DNA of 64,000 nucleotides from positions 13,240,886-13,304,885 of the forward strand of contig NC_069130.1 of assembly GCF_026914265.1 (NCBI RefSeq), read 5' to 3'. How positions within the stretch are numbered: position 1 is the stretch's first letter; the number at the start of each line of letters is the position of its first letter. A model generated the notes under the pieces. It made no database searches, had not been told where the DNA came from, and saw only the letters and a list, made by a program, of their open reading frames with translations. Source of the stretch: Mya arenaria. Its lineage: Eukaryota; Mollusca; Bivalvia; Myida; Myidae. The position numbers and the translations under genes were made by a program. Of the stretch, positions 12,001 to 23,144 are shown one piece after another.

Positions 12001-15000
12001 ACCTCCCCCTTTGGTTTTTATTTTAAATCCAGGTTATTGATATGACAAAATCTTTCATAATTTCAATACGCAAAGTTCTGTGCATATGCGTACAGTAAGC
12101 TAGGCGCCTGCACTGCTGCCTTTTCACTTCATCCCGCTGTGCCCTTTTGTTTGACTGAGTCAATTTTCAGAAATAGATATGAAATAATAAATTATATACC
12201 TCGACACTTAAGGAAAGCTAACAGCTAAGGTATTTATAACAAACTATTTAGTATTGAAAGTAGTTACAACACATACACAATAAGAATTGAACATTGACCC
12301 TTGCAAGTGCCCCTTCTCACCTAGCACCCAGCCCTTTCCAATTACTGGCTGGAGCACCTGGTCATTAATATATTTTAAGTTGTAAGTAAAGATTTGAGAT
12401 ATGACTGCTGTTGTGATAGCATAGTTTCGGGTTTTTAAGGGCGATTGGATGAAAATTATGGGGTAGTTCTGATCTTAAAGATAAACATAAGTCTTGCAAA
12501 AGAAGTGTTAGTGTTGACAGTTGACAGAATCTGTTTGGAATTATTTAAGCAAATCTGTTTACCAGAAAAAAACAGAGTCATTGTAACATTGAGATATATG
12601 AGAGGCAGCCACGTCATTGTGACGGTAATTAATACTGCATTATGCAGTGGTCGAAATAAACACAAGCCCACTAGCCTTGCACGGGTAAAATATATTTCGG
12701 CTTGCTCAAATTCTGAATTTTATATAGCAGGGCTTGTAAAAAATAATCCTGTTTTATTTTTCAATTGTTTTCTATCTTAGGGAGAAATGACAAGGGCCAA
12801 CTTGGTCTCGGACATTTAAACCGTGTGGACAAGCCAACAGTCATTGAGTGTCTTGATGGATTGAACATCATAGCTGCTGCAACGGGAAGGAGCCATACCC
12901 TCTTCCTAACAGGTATATTTTAAGCTAGTAAATTCATAATGTTACCTGGGTTGTCTTGATAAGCAGGCAGATATCAAGAATCGACGTAGAATGAATATCA
13001 TAGCTGCTACAACAGTAAGAACCAAGACCTCTTCACAACAGTCTGTGGAGATGGCCGAGTGGTTAGAGAGTTTGTCTCTGGATCAGACGGCCCCTTGTTC
13101 GATCGCAATATGAGCTTTGTTATTGATAGTACTGGTAATCACTGAGGAATGGTGAATGGTTTTTAATCAAATGTTCCTTGCAGATTTGAAAAAAGAAATG
13201 TTTACGGTACACATGCTTTTGAAACATATTCATCATTGCGATGTTAAATAAATCTTGTGTTTATATTATGAATATTTATTGTAAAAACTAGTGGTCGAAA
13301 TAAGTCTGAAAGCCCTACACAGGTGAAATTATATAATAGTCTTGATTTTAAATAGCAGGGGTTGTTAAGGGGACTTGACACTATAAATTGGAAAACCATT
13401 ATGCATTATTTTTAAACGGAAAAAAACACAGCTGAGACAGTGACAAAACATTCTTTTAATCATGCAATATGACGTATAATTGGCCTCATACTAGCTCATA
13501 AGAAAATATCTAAGCCTGTTATGAGAAAATACTAAATTTGATGATTTTGTAACCATATGGTGTCTTTCAGAATATTGATGCCAAGAACATGTGTCAGAAT
13601 TCTAGATTGTTCATACAAACATTCAGATATAAATTAAAACTTGAAAATAGCATAAGTGATCTTAATGATTTTAAAGCAAAAAAACCTTGGATTTCAGACA
13701 AGGGTCAAGTGTTCAGCTGTGGAGAAAACAAGATGGGTCAACTTGGAATCGGTACATCCGTAGCGCATGTTGCCAGCCCACAGAGGATCGCATACAGGGG
13801 TCCACCTGTTCGTACATTTGCGTGCGGGGCAGAGTTCAGCATGATGGCGGATATCAGGGGAAATCTGTACTCATTTGGATGTCCGGAATATGGACAGCTA
13901 GGTAGGCTGAAATAGCTGGAGAATTTTTTGGCTGACAAAAAAAAATCATTTTTAAAATATTTTAAATAATGTGTTTAAACTCTTCACTGATAGGGTTTTT
14001 TTTTATCCCTTGACCAAAAGCAATAGTCCTAATATGCACAAGCCCACAAGAGCTGCTATTGTGAAATGCTCTCTGAGCTTGCTCAAATTGATTTTACATA
14101 GCAGGGCTTGTTCAAATATTCAGATGACAGCACTAGTTCAAGAATTTCAACTTGTTGATTTAAAAGTCTAATTTCAATGGCTGAAAAAGTACACTTTCAT
14201 GTTGGGGAAGCTGTATGTATTTCTTATTTTATTATTGTGAAAGGAAGGAATTATAAATGAAATAAAAGGTCTGGCATCCTTCTGCCGTAATGGTGATCAG
14301 CATGTGTACCCTACTGCCTTCATTAATTAAAGAATTAAATGCTTAGAATAATCAAACATTTCTCTTTTTATACGCACATTCATAGGGTGGGTGAGCACGT
14401 TGTTTGCTCAATACATGTTACTTTAAAAGCCTTTGTCAAATTATCAACAAGTTTGGTCAGAATGTGAATTTGCATAATATCTTATAAAAGTTCGATAACC
14501 AGCCATATCGCGCTTGTCAGTTGAGAATAATTGACCTTTAGTTATAGAATTTACCAAAAATTGGTCTTTTCTGCTCAATAACAGTTTAGAAGCCTTCGTC
14601 CAATCATCACCAAATAATCAGAACGTTCATAAGCATAACAACTTGGACAAGTTTGATAACCAACCATATTGCTAATTCAATTCCAATTCCTAACATTTTC
14701 TGTCAAATTCTAATGTTTAAGTTTATAGCCCTAAATGATGATGCCCTTTTTTCGCCCTTACTGCTTTGTCCTATTTCTGCAACACCTTGCCCTATTTAAA
14801 ACCTGGCTCAAACTCTATTTTAGGTCACAACACCGACGGTCAGTATTTCCTCACTAGCAACAAGCTGTCGTTCCACTTTGAGACCACCCCTAGGAAAGTT
14901 GCGGTTTGGATTGAGAAATCAAGGGACGGTCGTGTCACACCAATTGTCGATGTGGAAGTCCGGGAGATTGCCTGTGGAATAAATCACACTGTGAGTTATA

Positions 15001-18000
15001 GTTAAAGTGACGGTTCCCATGGCTTTTTGTGTCCCCTGCAAAGCATGCCTGACACAATGGGATTACTTTTAGCGAACGACTGCGCTCTCATGGATTAACT
15101 GTTTAACATTTTTTTTTATCTTGGAATAAGATAGTTTATGTGTAAATATCTGAAAACCAGTGTCTGAGTGATATAAGAGTGCTGACAAAAAATCAGATCG
15201 CAGGTTTTCATAATTATGTTAAAAAATTGATGTTTTATGTGAAAACATTTTTGTTTTATGCCATAACTCAAACACTTTTCAAGGTATACAAACGAAACTT
15301 TGTAGGCATGTTGCCAGAGACAATATATACAAGAATATGAAGGTCAATTTTTTTACTGAAAATCAATGGATGAGAAATGTACAATCCACAGCGCTTGTTT
15401 TCTGACAAGATATCATTTAACATTTTGCTTCAATAATGCTTTCTAAAAAAACTTCAGGTTGTTGTCGACAGCAAGAAGCGTGTTTTCTCTTGGGGGTTCG
15501 GGGCGTACGGGCGACTAGGCCATGCGGAAAACAAAGATGAGATGGTTCCAAGACTCATAAAGTCATTCGAGGGGCTAAACAGAGGTGCCAGCACTGTGAA
15601 AGCAGGATCCAGCTTCTCTTTCGCTGTCACTGAAACTGGTAGGCTTCAATTTCAATAAATATTCAGCTTTGATTTTCTTAAAGAATTAATTAAGGTTTCA
15701 TCTTGTCTTTAGTCAGTGTTCATTAAGCATCTTGATGAAAAATTTAAACTTAGTGAAAAAATGTTTCTTTTTTTTCTGCTTCCCGTTAATCCTTGTGAAA
15801 GTTGTCAATGACTTCAAAGGATGGTGGGTTAGAAATGTTAGCTGTGTGGGGAGTGGATGGGATGTATACAGGGTTCGACACTAACGGTAGTCCGAGACTA
15901 CCAGATTTTTGGTCGGACTACAAGACATTTTAAGTCAATAGTCCGTCGGACTACTAGAAGAAAGTAAATATCACATCAGTTAATTGAGCATAAAATCTTT
16001 ATTACGCTTAAACTTGCGTAAAACGTGATGTCAAGAAGCCGATTATCACCGGTAAACACTCATTGTAAAGCTTGCCGAAGATGGCCGAGCAGTTCCGGAC
16101 AACGTGGACTGTTAACCGAAATTCGCTAGCATTTCGTACAGCCTATCGATCAATGTTTAAACCAGTCAGTAGAATGTCTTTATTTAGAAAGGGAAAAACC
16201 ATTTTCGCACTCTATGGTGTGTTTTAATCGTCAGACATGTGCACCTCTGCCAATGTCAGCGAGGTAGATTTGGGTCCAAGTGGCAGAATTTTTAAATCCC
16301 TTGCATTTTCAGTCAAAAACAATGAAAGATACGATGTAGACAAACACATGACGGTTGTTACTATTTTTAGATTTTCTGAAAATACGTCATGGTTATTATG
16401 GTTTAGGGTATTGCCAAATGTCGGTGTTCATATAAAGCAAACAGAAGGAACATTATGTCTGGCTTATGAAATCTTCTAAACTGGCTTTTAGAAGAGCAGC
16501 TGATAAATTAATCATACTTCCAAAACAGGTATAATGCAACTGTAAGTGCAGACGACGACAAAATTGTGTACGTTAATTTTCGCGCTAAAATGTCGTAACA
16601 TTTTATACATTGAAGCAAGGGCCAATACCAATTGAGACCAAGCCGATAGCGATAAGGCTACACATACAATGTCACATGACCGCTTAATTAGGGACCTCCG
16701 ACAAATACCCAGAAGCAGACGATAATAATACAAAAAGTTATCAATGACAATCAGATAAAAAACATGGTAAAACATAGCAATAAAAGCAAGAATACCATTA
16801 AATAAGTTCATTATTATTAATTGTATGCAGTGTATAATTCAGGTAGAAAAATGTCTAGACGTTAGAATAATTTATTTCTAAATAACATCGGAATTTTGTT
16901 ACAGTAGAATACCAGTCTCTATTTTAAAACTCTAATAAAGGGAAATAAGACATGTATTATACTTTTCTATCCGAAAATCAACAAAAAAATGATGTTCGTA
17001 TAGATCCATTGTCAAAACTCAATGGATTTCGCTGTTTTTCTTCCTTTCTCGATTGATAATCATGTATACATATATACTTTTTGTGACTTTAAGCTATATA
17101 TCAGATATTTAATTAAATTTAATAAAAAATGTAAAACTCACATAAACTAAGGTGTCTTTTTCACTAATATGTCAAAACAAACTTAAAATCAAACATATAT
17201 GCTTCGGATTTAAAACTTTTCGCACAATAAGGAGACAAATTTCAAAATCAAACTAAATCGCTAGATATCATCAATATTGTACACTAATTCTCATAATGAT
17301 ATTTCTTATTTTAAGGCAATTAAAACGGAAATATACGTATATTATGTACGTTTACATTAAGACATTTTGAGAATTGAATTAGTTGCCTAAACAGTCCCTT
17401 GTTATCTATTATAATTTTAGCAGCATTAAGGGAAAATGTCAGTATTTCGGATTTCTTAGTTAACCTGTTTTTACTATCACTCAATTATGAGACATAATTT
17501 GTGTTAAATATATATAACAGCGTAATTACACTACTGTTGATATGTGAGGATTGTCGGAGGTCATTGAGGAAAGCAACAGCAACTGATAAGCCCTGCCTTA
17601 TCTGGACGCTGATTGGTCAATCGGGTATTGATCAGCTAGTTTGACTGACAGGCAGCGTCATGTTAATTGTTATCTTACTCCCATATAAAAAATCACTAAT
17701 AGTACTTTCGGAATTTATTTCATCATGTTTTTTAAGCATTATATGATATGTCGTTTAGATTAGCAAAGAATAAGTAGTTGAATAGTAGGATGCCAATAAT
17801 CAAATATTGCTTATCAGTAGGATGTCTGTCATTTGTGCCATAACTTCTCAGTCGAGGTGTTTTAGTGTCAAGTGATTTATTGCAACATTTTCCTGAAAGT
17901 GACAGATTATGGGGTATTTTAGCATGGTAATTAGATTTTTAATCTGAGGTATTTTAGCATGGTTTTTAGCATTTTTTAGGTTTTAAAATTAAATTTAAAG

Positions 18001-19435
18001 GCCAAATTTTTTTTGAATAATGTGGAAATTTTAAGATTGAGACAGATAAAAATCATGACCAATCAAATGGTTATACTGACAATGTTCTAAGAAGGCTAAG
18101 TCTCACAAAACACTGATGGAATCCGTTGCAGGCTTGCATTTGGACTACCAGAATTTTTGCTGGACTACCCAGATTTCGGATCCAGTAGTCCGAGGAACTA
18201 CCTTGTGAAAAATGTTAGTGTCTAACCCTGGTATATACCCAAATTTAATCCCCCTGGTTTACTTACAGGAGCGTTGATGTTCTGGGGACAAACTAAGACA
18301 TCAGGAGAGGCCACTATGTACCCGAAACCCGTTATGGACCTCAGTGGATGGAGAATAAGGAGTGTTGGCTGTGGGTGAGTACTAGTCTTTGTCATCGTCA
18401 CTTAAATAATAAAAGACGACTAAATTTGAAGGATGGTAAAATTTAAACAGCTTCAAATTGAATACTTGACTTTGTCCTTGTGCGTAAAAATTGTTAAAAT
18501 TTATGGTAAAGACATAAGTAAAGCTGCACATATTAACTTGAACCTGATTAGAAAATAGTTAATACTAGATGACTGCAAAGAAATTTTCCTATAGTGTTTG
18601 TACTGTGTTGTGTGTTGCAGGAAGAGCAGTGTAGTAGTTGCGGCAGATGATAGTGTGGTTGCCTGGGGACCTAGCCCTGCATATGGTGAACTGGTGAGAT
18701 GAATATATGAGCTGTTTGCTGAAAAATGGATTTAGAAGAACCTCAGGGTTCTTTTTGGGGACCAAAATTCCACAACATTACCCACCTTGATAAGTTTACT
18801 TTTTTTCCCAATGCAGTGTCAAAATTCCCAATTAGGTTGTCCTGTTTTGGGTAATTGGAAGGAGAAATAACCAATGTACATGTGTGTATATGCATTTTTT
18901 GTTGGCTATATCACATTAACATTAGTAATAACTGGATAGGCATATTATATGCTAATCCAGTAATTACTAATGTTAATGTGGTTGTCTATATGAAAAAACA
19001 TTTCACTTATTACTATCTTTTTGGAAGAAGAATAATTTGCATCTCTTCATGTTTATAAAGTCTGCTTTAAGACCGGGAGGTAGAATGTTTGATCTCACTA
19101 GGGGCTTGTTTTTATACGGCTGGTCGCTGACCGAGGCTAGTTAAATAATGGATTTCAACTGCCTTCCTGCCAGGCACCAAGTATATTGGATAGAAATCAC
19201 GAGTTCATAAGTCCAGCGGAATTGCCCTCAGTTTCGAAAAAGTTGTGTTTACCTTTAACAGGGTTTTGGAGAGGGCTGCAAGTCATCCACAACCGCGAAG
19301 GAAGTGAAGAACCTAGAGGGCCTGTACATCCACACAGTCTCATGCGGCCAATCCCACACCCTCATGTTGGCCCGGGTAGACACAGAGGAGGAGAAGGCCA
19401 GTCTCAACAAGTTGCCTCTGTATACGCCGGGCTAA
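9079..19435 (+). CDS. RCC2: RCC2 (TD-60), RCC1-repeat beta-propeller protein (10 exons)
   Basis: Exons 9079-9252, 10447-10537, 11697-11837, 12781-12912, 13698-13901, 14824-14990, 15458-15638, 18269-18374, 18621-18693 and 19262-19435 join in frame with GT-AG borders to about 480 residues (human RCC2 has 522). An in-frame TGA at 9067-9069 fixes the start. Residues 1-58 are a basic nuclear-localisation-like stretch (KSKRQKKKK) followed by acidic residues. After this come RCC1 repeats with GRNDKGQLGLGH (about 136), GENKMGQLG (about 188), GCPEYGQLG (about 240) and WGFGAYGRLGH (about 314). GKSSVVVAAD and WGPSP lie near 398-415, and the protein ends in KLPLYTPG. In animals RCC2 binds Rac1 and RalA and acts at centromeres, in cytokinesis and in adhesion. 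A second, intact last exon lies at 37452-37625. Confidence 0.95.
9565..9640 (+). mobile_element. Diverged tRNA-like SINE fragment interrupted by a MITE
   Basis: An A-box-like block (AAGCTCAATTGGTTAGAGCG, about 9577-9596) starts a tRNA-like head in RCC2 intron 1. The body stops where the MITE at 9644 begins. A related block with GGCGCATTTTTCCTCACAG appears just beyond the MITE (about 10060-10078), which fits a repeat split by the later insertion. Confidence 0.4.
9644..9949. mobile_element. Harbinger-like MITE with TTA target duplication (family 5)
   Basis: Inverted termini TGCACCAGTCAATTGTAACC and GGTTACAATTGACTGGTGCA bound 306 bp in RCC2 intron 1. TTA sits on both sides (9641-9643 and 9950-9952), the 3-bp target duplication used by PIF/Harbinger elements. 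The inside is GC-rich with repeated CCCCGCT blocks and makes short spurious reading frames. There is no transposase. Confidence 0.75.
11863..12360. mobile_element. hAT-like MITE, CAGTGCTCCAGC ends (family 2)
   Basis: About 498 bp in RCC2 intron 3 with inverted ends CAGTGCTCCAGC and GCTGGAGCACCTG. It shares GGCCTAAAAAGCAG and a long internal stretch (ACTAAGGTATTTATAACAAA onward) with the copies at 21835 and 39837. Ends starting with CAG suggest hAT. I found no clean target duplication. Confidence 0.65.
12645..12735. mobile_element. Truncated MITE, CAGTGGTCGAAAT end (family 4)
   Basis: The left end and first about 90 bp of the family best seen at 22245-22410 (CAGTGGTCGAAATAA, then ACAAGCCC, then TAGCAGGGCTTG). 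It stops close to the acceptor of RCC2 exon 4 (AG at 12779-12780), so its end lies within about 45 bp of the splice site. Confidence 0.55.
12989..13041 (+). pseudogene. Partial duplicate of RCC2 exon 4 in intron 4
   Basis: This 53-bp stretch matches the last 53 bases of exon 4 (12860-12912), with ATCATAGCTGCT identical and similarity running to the terminal ACAG; I estimate three quarters of positions match. It lies 77 bp after the real exon end. The donor GTATAT of exon 4 is replaced by TCTGTG, so it cannot act as a normal internal exon. It is a local duplication relic. Confidence 0.65.
13044..13140 (+). mobile_element. tRNA-Ser/Leu-like SINE head
   Basis: An A box (TGGCCGAGTGGTTAGAG, about 13052-13068) and a B box (TTGTTCGATCG, about 13095-13105) lie at tRNA spacing, directly after the exon 4 relic in RCC2 intron 4. 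The TGGCCGAGTGG form is typical of type II (Ser/Leu) tRNAs. The anticodon stem is poor and no long variable arm is evident, so a SINE is more likely than a tRNA gene. Confidence 0.45.
13290..13375. mobile_element. Truncated MITE, AGTGGTCGAAAT end (family 4)
   Basis: A diverged left part of the family 4 MITE in RCC2 intron 4: AGTGGTCGAAATAAG, AAGCCC and TAGCAGGGGTTG appear in family order. The right end is missing. Confidence 0.45.
14021..14183. mobile_element. Full-length diverged MITE (family 4)
   Basis: About 163 bp in RCC2 intron 5, almost the length of the 166-bp copy at 22245. It starts CAATAGTCCTAATATGCACA and ends AGTCTAATTTCAATGGCTG, a diverged version of the family inverted ends, with GCTTGCTCAAATT and TAGCAGGGCTTGTTC inside. 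Confidence 0.55.
15113..15260. mobile_element. Partial family 1 MITE
   Basis: RCC2 intron 6 shows internal blocks of the family 1 MITE (TCTTGGAATAAG, GTGCTGACAAAAAATCAGAT, GATGTTTTATG) in the same order as at 3310-3480, without recognisable inverted ends. The limits are approximate. Confidence 0.4.
15869..18230. mobile_element. 2.36-kb non-autonomous hAT-like element with GTAGTCC subterminal repeats
   Basis: Inverted ends CAGGGTTCGACACTAAC and GTTAGTGTCTAACCCTG bound 2,362 bp, most of RCC2 intron 7. GTATA lies on both sides (15864-15868 and 18231-18235) and is a likely 5-bp target duplication. Clusters of GTAGTCC/GGACTAC heptamers follow each end (about 15885-15956 and 18140-18202), like transposase-binding subterminal repeats in hAT elements. 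The inside has only short frames (80 codons at 16237, 99 codons on the minus strand at 16512) without transposase motifs, so it would depend on a partner in trans. Confidence 0.75.
18912..18980. repeat. 69-bp near-perfect palindrome in RCC2 intron 9
   Basis: The arms CACATTAACATTAGTAATAA and the matching right arm ending TTACTAATGTTAATGTG pair over 26 bp with one mismatch, and the centre (GCATATTATATGC) is itself palindromic. GTTGGCTATAT on the left and GTTGTCTATAT on the right look like an imperfect direct repeat, as if a foldback element had inserted. Confidence 0.85.
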
Positions 19436-19817
19436 CCCTATACCCTTTGTATTGCTGTTTGACAGAGGCTGCAGTGGATTTTTCTGACAGGTGTCTTAAG
19501 TGAAAAAGGCCTGATTCTTATTACTTACATGTGCTTTAGTTAATGGTTTATGTTATATGTGCAAGTCTTAAATAACTTTTAGATGACTTAATCAAAGATT
19601 TGATTGTTTTTTGACAGTTGATGACTGGAGTATTAAACAATTCATGTGGTTTTGAAGTTAATGATTAAAAAACAAAAAAATATAATTTGTCCCATTGAAG
19701 CAAAAGAAAAGACATCTGTTTAATGATTTATTGTGTGTCTTAGTTTGAAATTCTGTATCCGCAAGTACTATATTATAAGTGTATGGACCATTTTTTTTGT
19801 GAGCTTCGTTTTGTATA

Positions 19818-19992
19818 ACAGTTGAACCCTGATGACTCAAACTCCCAGGGACAGTCGAAAATACCTTGAGCCTTGGAAAATTTAAGCCAATAAAAATGCT
19901 TACTTTCAGTAGAAAAAAAATGGTCATTTACATCCACTTGTAGCCAAGGAGGATATCAAGACGAGCAGGTTTGAACCAACAGGGTTCGACCG
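19818..19992. mobile_element. Mariner-like MITE (family 3)
   Basis: About 175 bp with inverted ends ACAGTTGAACCCTGATGACT and AACCAACAGGGTTCGACCGT next to TA dinucleotides, downstream of the RCC2 last exon. It is related to the element at 20935. Confidence 0.6.
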
Positions 19993-20934
19993 TAATTCAT
20001 TGTAACCAATTGTGGATGAAATCAAATATGATCCGACTGGTTGTTTAATATTTTTGACTAATTTTGTGTGAATCTCTTTTAATAAGGAAGTGGCATAATA
20101 CCAATATTTTTCTCCCACCAAATGGTAAAAATGCCTCAAATTGGTCTTTAATTTCACTTGTTAATGGAGCCTTTAAATTTGTAAATAATTTCAATGTAGT
20201 TTGGTCATTGTGAGGATGTATGTATTGTTTTCGATAGTTTAGTTTAAAGATTGGTGATTATGATTGTGTGTGAGAGATATAAGCACCTGTGTTGTGAATG
20301 ATTTATCAATATTTACGCCTTCCTTATGATCAGTGTTAAGGGCTTGGCACAAGACTGACCTAACTGTATATGGAATAGAAGGAATTACATGTGTCTTTTC
20401 TTGAGAGCCCTTGATTATTATGGCAAATCAGATGTTTTTCTAAATTGAACATCAGGAAGTGATAATTTTATTTTACATTCAGGGCTGTCTTTTGATTTGG
20501 AGCGGCTATAAGACCCAGTTCCCCAAGAAAAGGAATAGAGCTTTTTTCCATTATCTTTAAAATCTATCCTTTGAAAATACAATTGCAGGTCAAATTTAAA
20601 TTAAAAAAAAATCATTTATTATTGACACTATATTGTGTACTGTGTTTTGATACAATTGTATATTTCAGCAATTTGCATTAAATGTTTTTTTGTTAGTTTT
20701 TTTGTCAACTTTCAAAATTCCACTTTAAAGCAAAAATAATGCTATTTAAAAGTCCTCTTTTTCAGGGCTCTGGCCCCTTCCCCAAATGTAGAAAGACAGC
20801 CCTGACTTAACTTTTGTGGCATTAACTAAATTCAGTCATAATAGCTCGATGAAACATGTGTATTTAAGCAGGGTACTTGCATTACAGTACTTCAAAAACT
20901 TCCACTAACAACAAAATTTTACCATACTTGTTTA

Positions 20935-21109
20935 CAGTGGAACTTTGTTGGCTCGAACTCCCAGGGACTAACGAAATAACATCGAGCCTCGGAAAATTTG
21001 AGCCAAACGGGAATGCTTACCTTCAGTATAAAGAAATTTGTCCTCTACATTCAGTTTGAGTCAAGGAGGCGTTCAAGCCAAGCTAGTTCGAGCCAACAGG
21101 AATCAACTG
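20935..21109. mobile_element. Mariner-like MITE (family 3), TA-flanked
   Basis: A 175-bp element bounded by TA on both sides (20933-20934 and 21110-21111). Its ends are CAGTGGAACTTTGTTGGCTC and GAGCCAACAGGAATCAACTG. TA duplication and CAGTGGAAC-like ends fit non-autonomous Tc1/mariner. Confidence 0.7.
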
Positions 21110-21834
21110 TAATTTCCTTTGTAATATTTGTGTTTTCCGAGCCCGGGGTCCATTGACCCAATTTCGGTTGACATACTAGGGGTCTCTGGTAATTTTATGC
21201 AGTCCTTGTAAATATTTGATTTCAAGCTCAAAGTTTTTAAAGATCTAAATGCTAGGCCCTAGCTTCAATAGAAATTCAGTCAGGAACATTTACATATAAT
21301 GTATTATTCACGAGGAAGATATTGTTGCAGGTGCTTCTATTATACTAGTATATGTCAATGTTCTTACTTCAGGAAACAATAAACATTTCCTGATGCTTAT
21401 TTTCATGTGTGTTCAGGGATACAATACAAACTAGCTTATTGTTGTTTTTTTCCTCATTTATCATATTTGTGATACATTCTGAACAAATTCAAATTATCGA
21501 ATGTTAATTTCTGTTTATTTTCTTTAAATTTTGTATCTGTGTATTATTATTTAAAATTACAAGATCATTTATTTCCTGAAACTTTCATTAAATGAGCTGT
21601 GTATAGCTTTTCTTTCGAATTCTAGATCATTCTCATTTTCTAAGGTTTTCACGTGTTGTCTTGTTTTGATTTTTCCAGTATCCGGAGGTTTAAAATATGT
21701 GTTACCCTTAATTGATTATTAGCAAGCATTGTTAAATTGATATTGACAAGCCCAAATTCTTACACTTATCTTTGGCATCATATATTTTAAGCAAGCCAAG
21801 CTTATGTAATATCCAGAATTTTAGCTGTACTCCA

Positions 21835-22190
21835 CATAGGCCTAAAAAGCAGGCTGGGGCACCCTGCTTGCCCTTTTCCAGCACCCTCCGGCCTTTTTAC
21901 TACACCATGCTGTTATCTTTTGTTTGAGAGTCAGTTTTAAGAAATGAGTATAAAAATAAGAGTATAAAAATAGAAATATACACAATTTTGACTCTAAAGA
22001 CAGTAAAATAAATATAACAACTAAGGTATTTATAACAAACTATTTAGTATTGAAAGTAGTTACAACACATACACAATAAGAATTGAACATTAGCCCTTGC
22101 AAGTGCCCTATTAAGGGTTATTCAATGTGCATCAAAAGTGCCCTTTCTGACCTAGCACTCTGCCATTTTCAAATCCTTGCTGGAGCACTG
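21835..22190. mobile_element. hAT-like MITE (family 2), unit A copy
   Basis: 356 bp with ends CTGTACTCCACATAGG and TTGCTGGAGCACTG and the shared body seen at 11863. The same insertion is present in unit B at 39837, so it predates the A/B duplication. Confidence 0.65.
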
Positions 22191-22244
22191 AAAAATTAGG
22201 GATCCCATGATGCAATTTACCAGTGAAGGGCTTTTGGGCTTGTT

Positions 22245-22410
22245 CAGTAGTCGATATTAGCACAAGCCCGCAAGCCCTTCACTGGTAAAATGCTTTCCGG
22301 ACTTGCTCAAATTCTGGGTTTTAAATAGCAGGGCTTGTTCAAAAATGTAATGCCAAGCTGTAGTATATGAATTCGGGCTAGTTCATCCAAAAGACTAATT
22401 TCGATGACTG
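22245..22410. mobile_element. MITE with CAGTNRTCGAAATTAG ends (family 4), unit A copy
   Basis: 166 bp with inverted ends CAGTAGTCGATATTAG and CTAATTTCGATGACTG and a 6-bp direct repeat CTTGTT on both sides. The CAG start suggests hAT. It is shared with unit B at 40242. Unit C begins about 16 bp beyond the corresponding right end. Confidence 0.7.
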
Positions 22411-22796
22411 CTTGTTCTAGATTCCACCATCGGTTTGATTCTAGATCTGATCGATTCGTGACAAATTGTAAATGTTAAGCCCTTGCAAAATTAAATCAAT
22501 CAACGGTAATCATCATCTTATTTAAAAGCTGTTTATGGCATAATTTTTCTTCAAAAATCATGTAAAATTATCACTCTGATCTCCGTTAACACCACACTCT
22601 ACCTCTCACATTGCCCAATTTAAAAAATTTATTAAAACTTTTGCAATAATGATATTTAGATTTTATTTGAATTCTATACTATTTTTATCAAGTTTTGTTG
22701 AATAAGTATTAGTTTAAACTTAATTGTTTCTTTGATGTTGATACTCGCTTCTGTTGTTGTTTTTTCGACAATATTTTTGAGAGGTTAAATTGAGGT

Positions 22797-23144
22797 TTTA
22801 AAGCTGCACTCTCACAAGTTTGACCTTTTTGAAAACATCTGTGCCTTTAATTCAGTCATATAAGATAGAACAGATCTCAATTGTTTGGTAAACTGCTGAA
22901 AATTGCATTTTTTGCCATAAAACATCAACTTTCAAACGTAAATATGGAAACTCTTAAAGCGTTAGTTATGCTTTTAGCGATAAAACATCAACTTCCAAAC
23001 GTAAATATGGAAACTCCGATCCGCTCTTTTGTCAGCAGTTTTATATCTGAGGTTTTCATGCACTTTCTCAAAAATTGGCACGCTCCAAGATAAAATATAA
23101 AAAAAAGTTATCAAATCGTTCAGTTTGTGAGAGTGCAGCTTTAA
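22797..23144. mobile_element. MITE (family 1), unit A copy
   Basis: 348 bp with inverted ends TTAAAGCTGCACTCTCACAA and TTGTGAGAGTGCAGCTTTAA. Inside, a block of about 60 bp (CATAAAACATCAACTTTCAA onward) is duplicated. Unit B shares this duplication but unit C does not. Confidence 0.75.
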
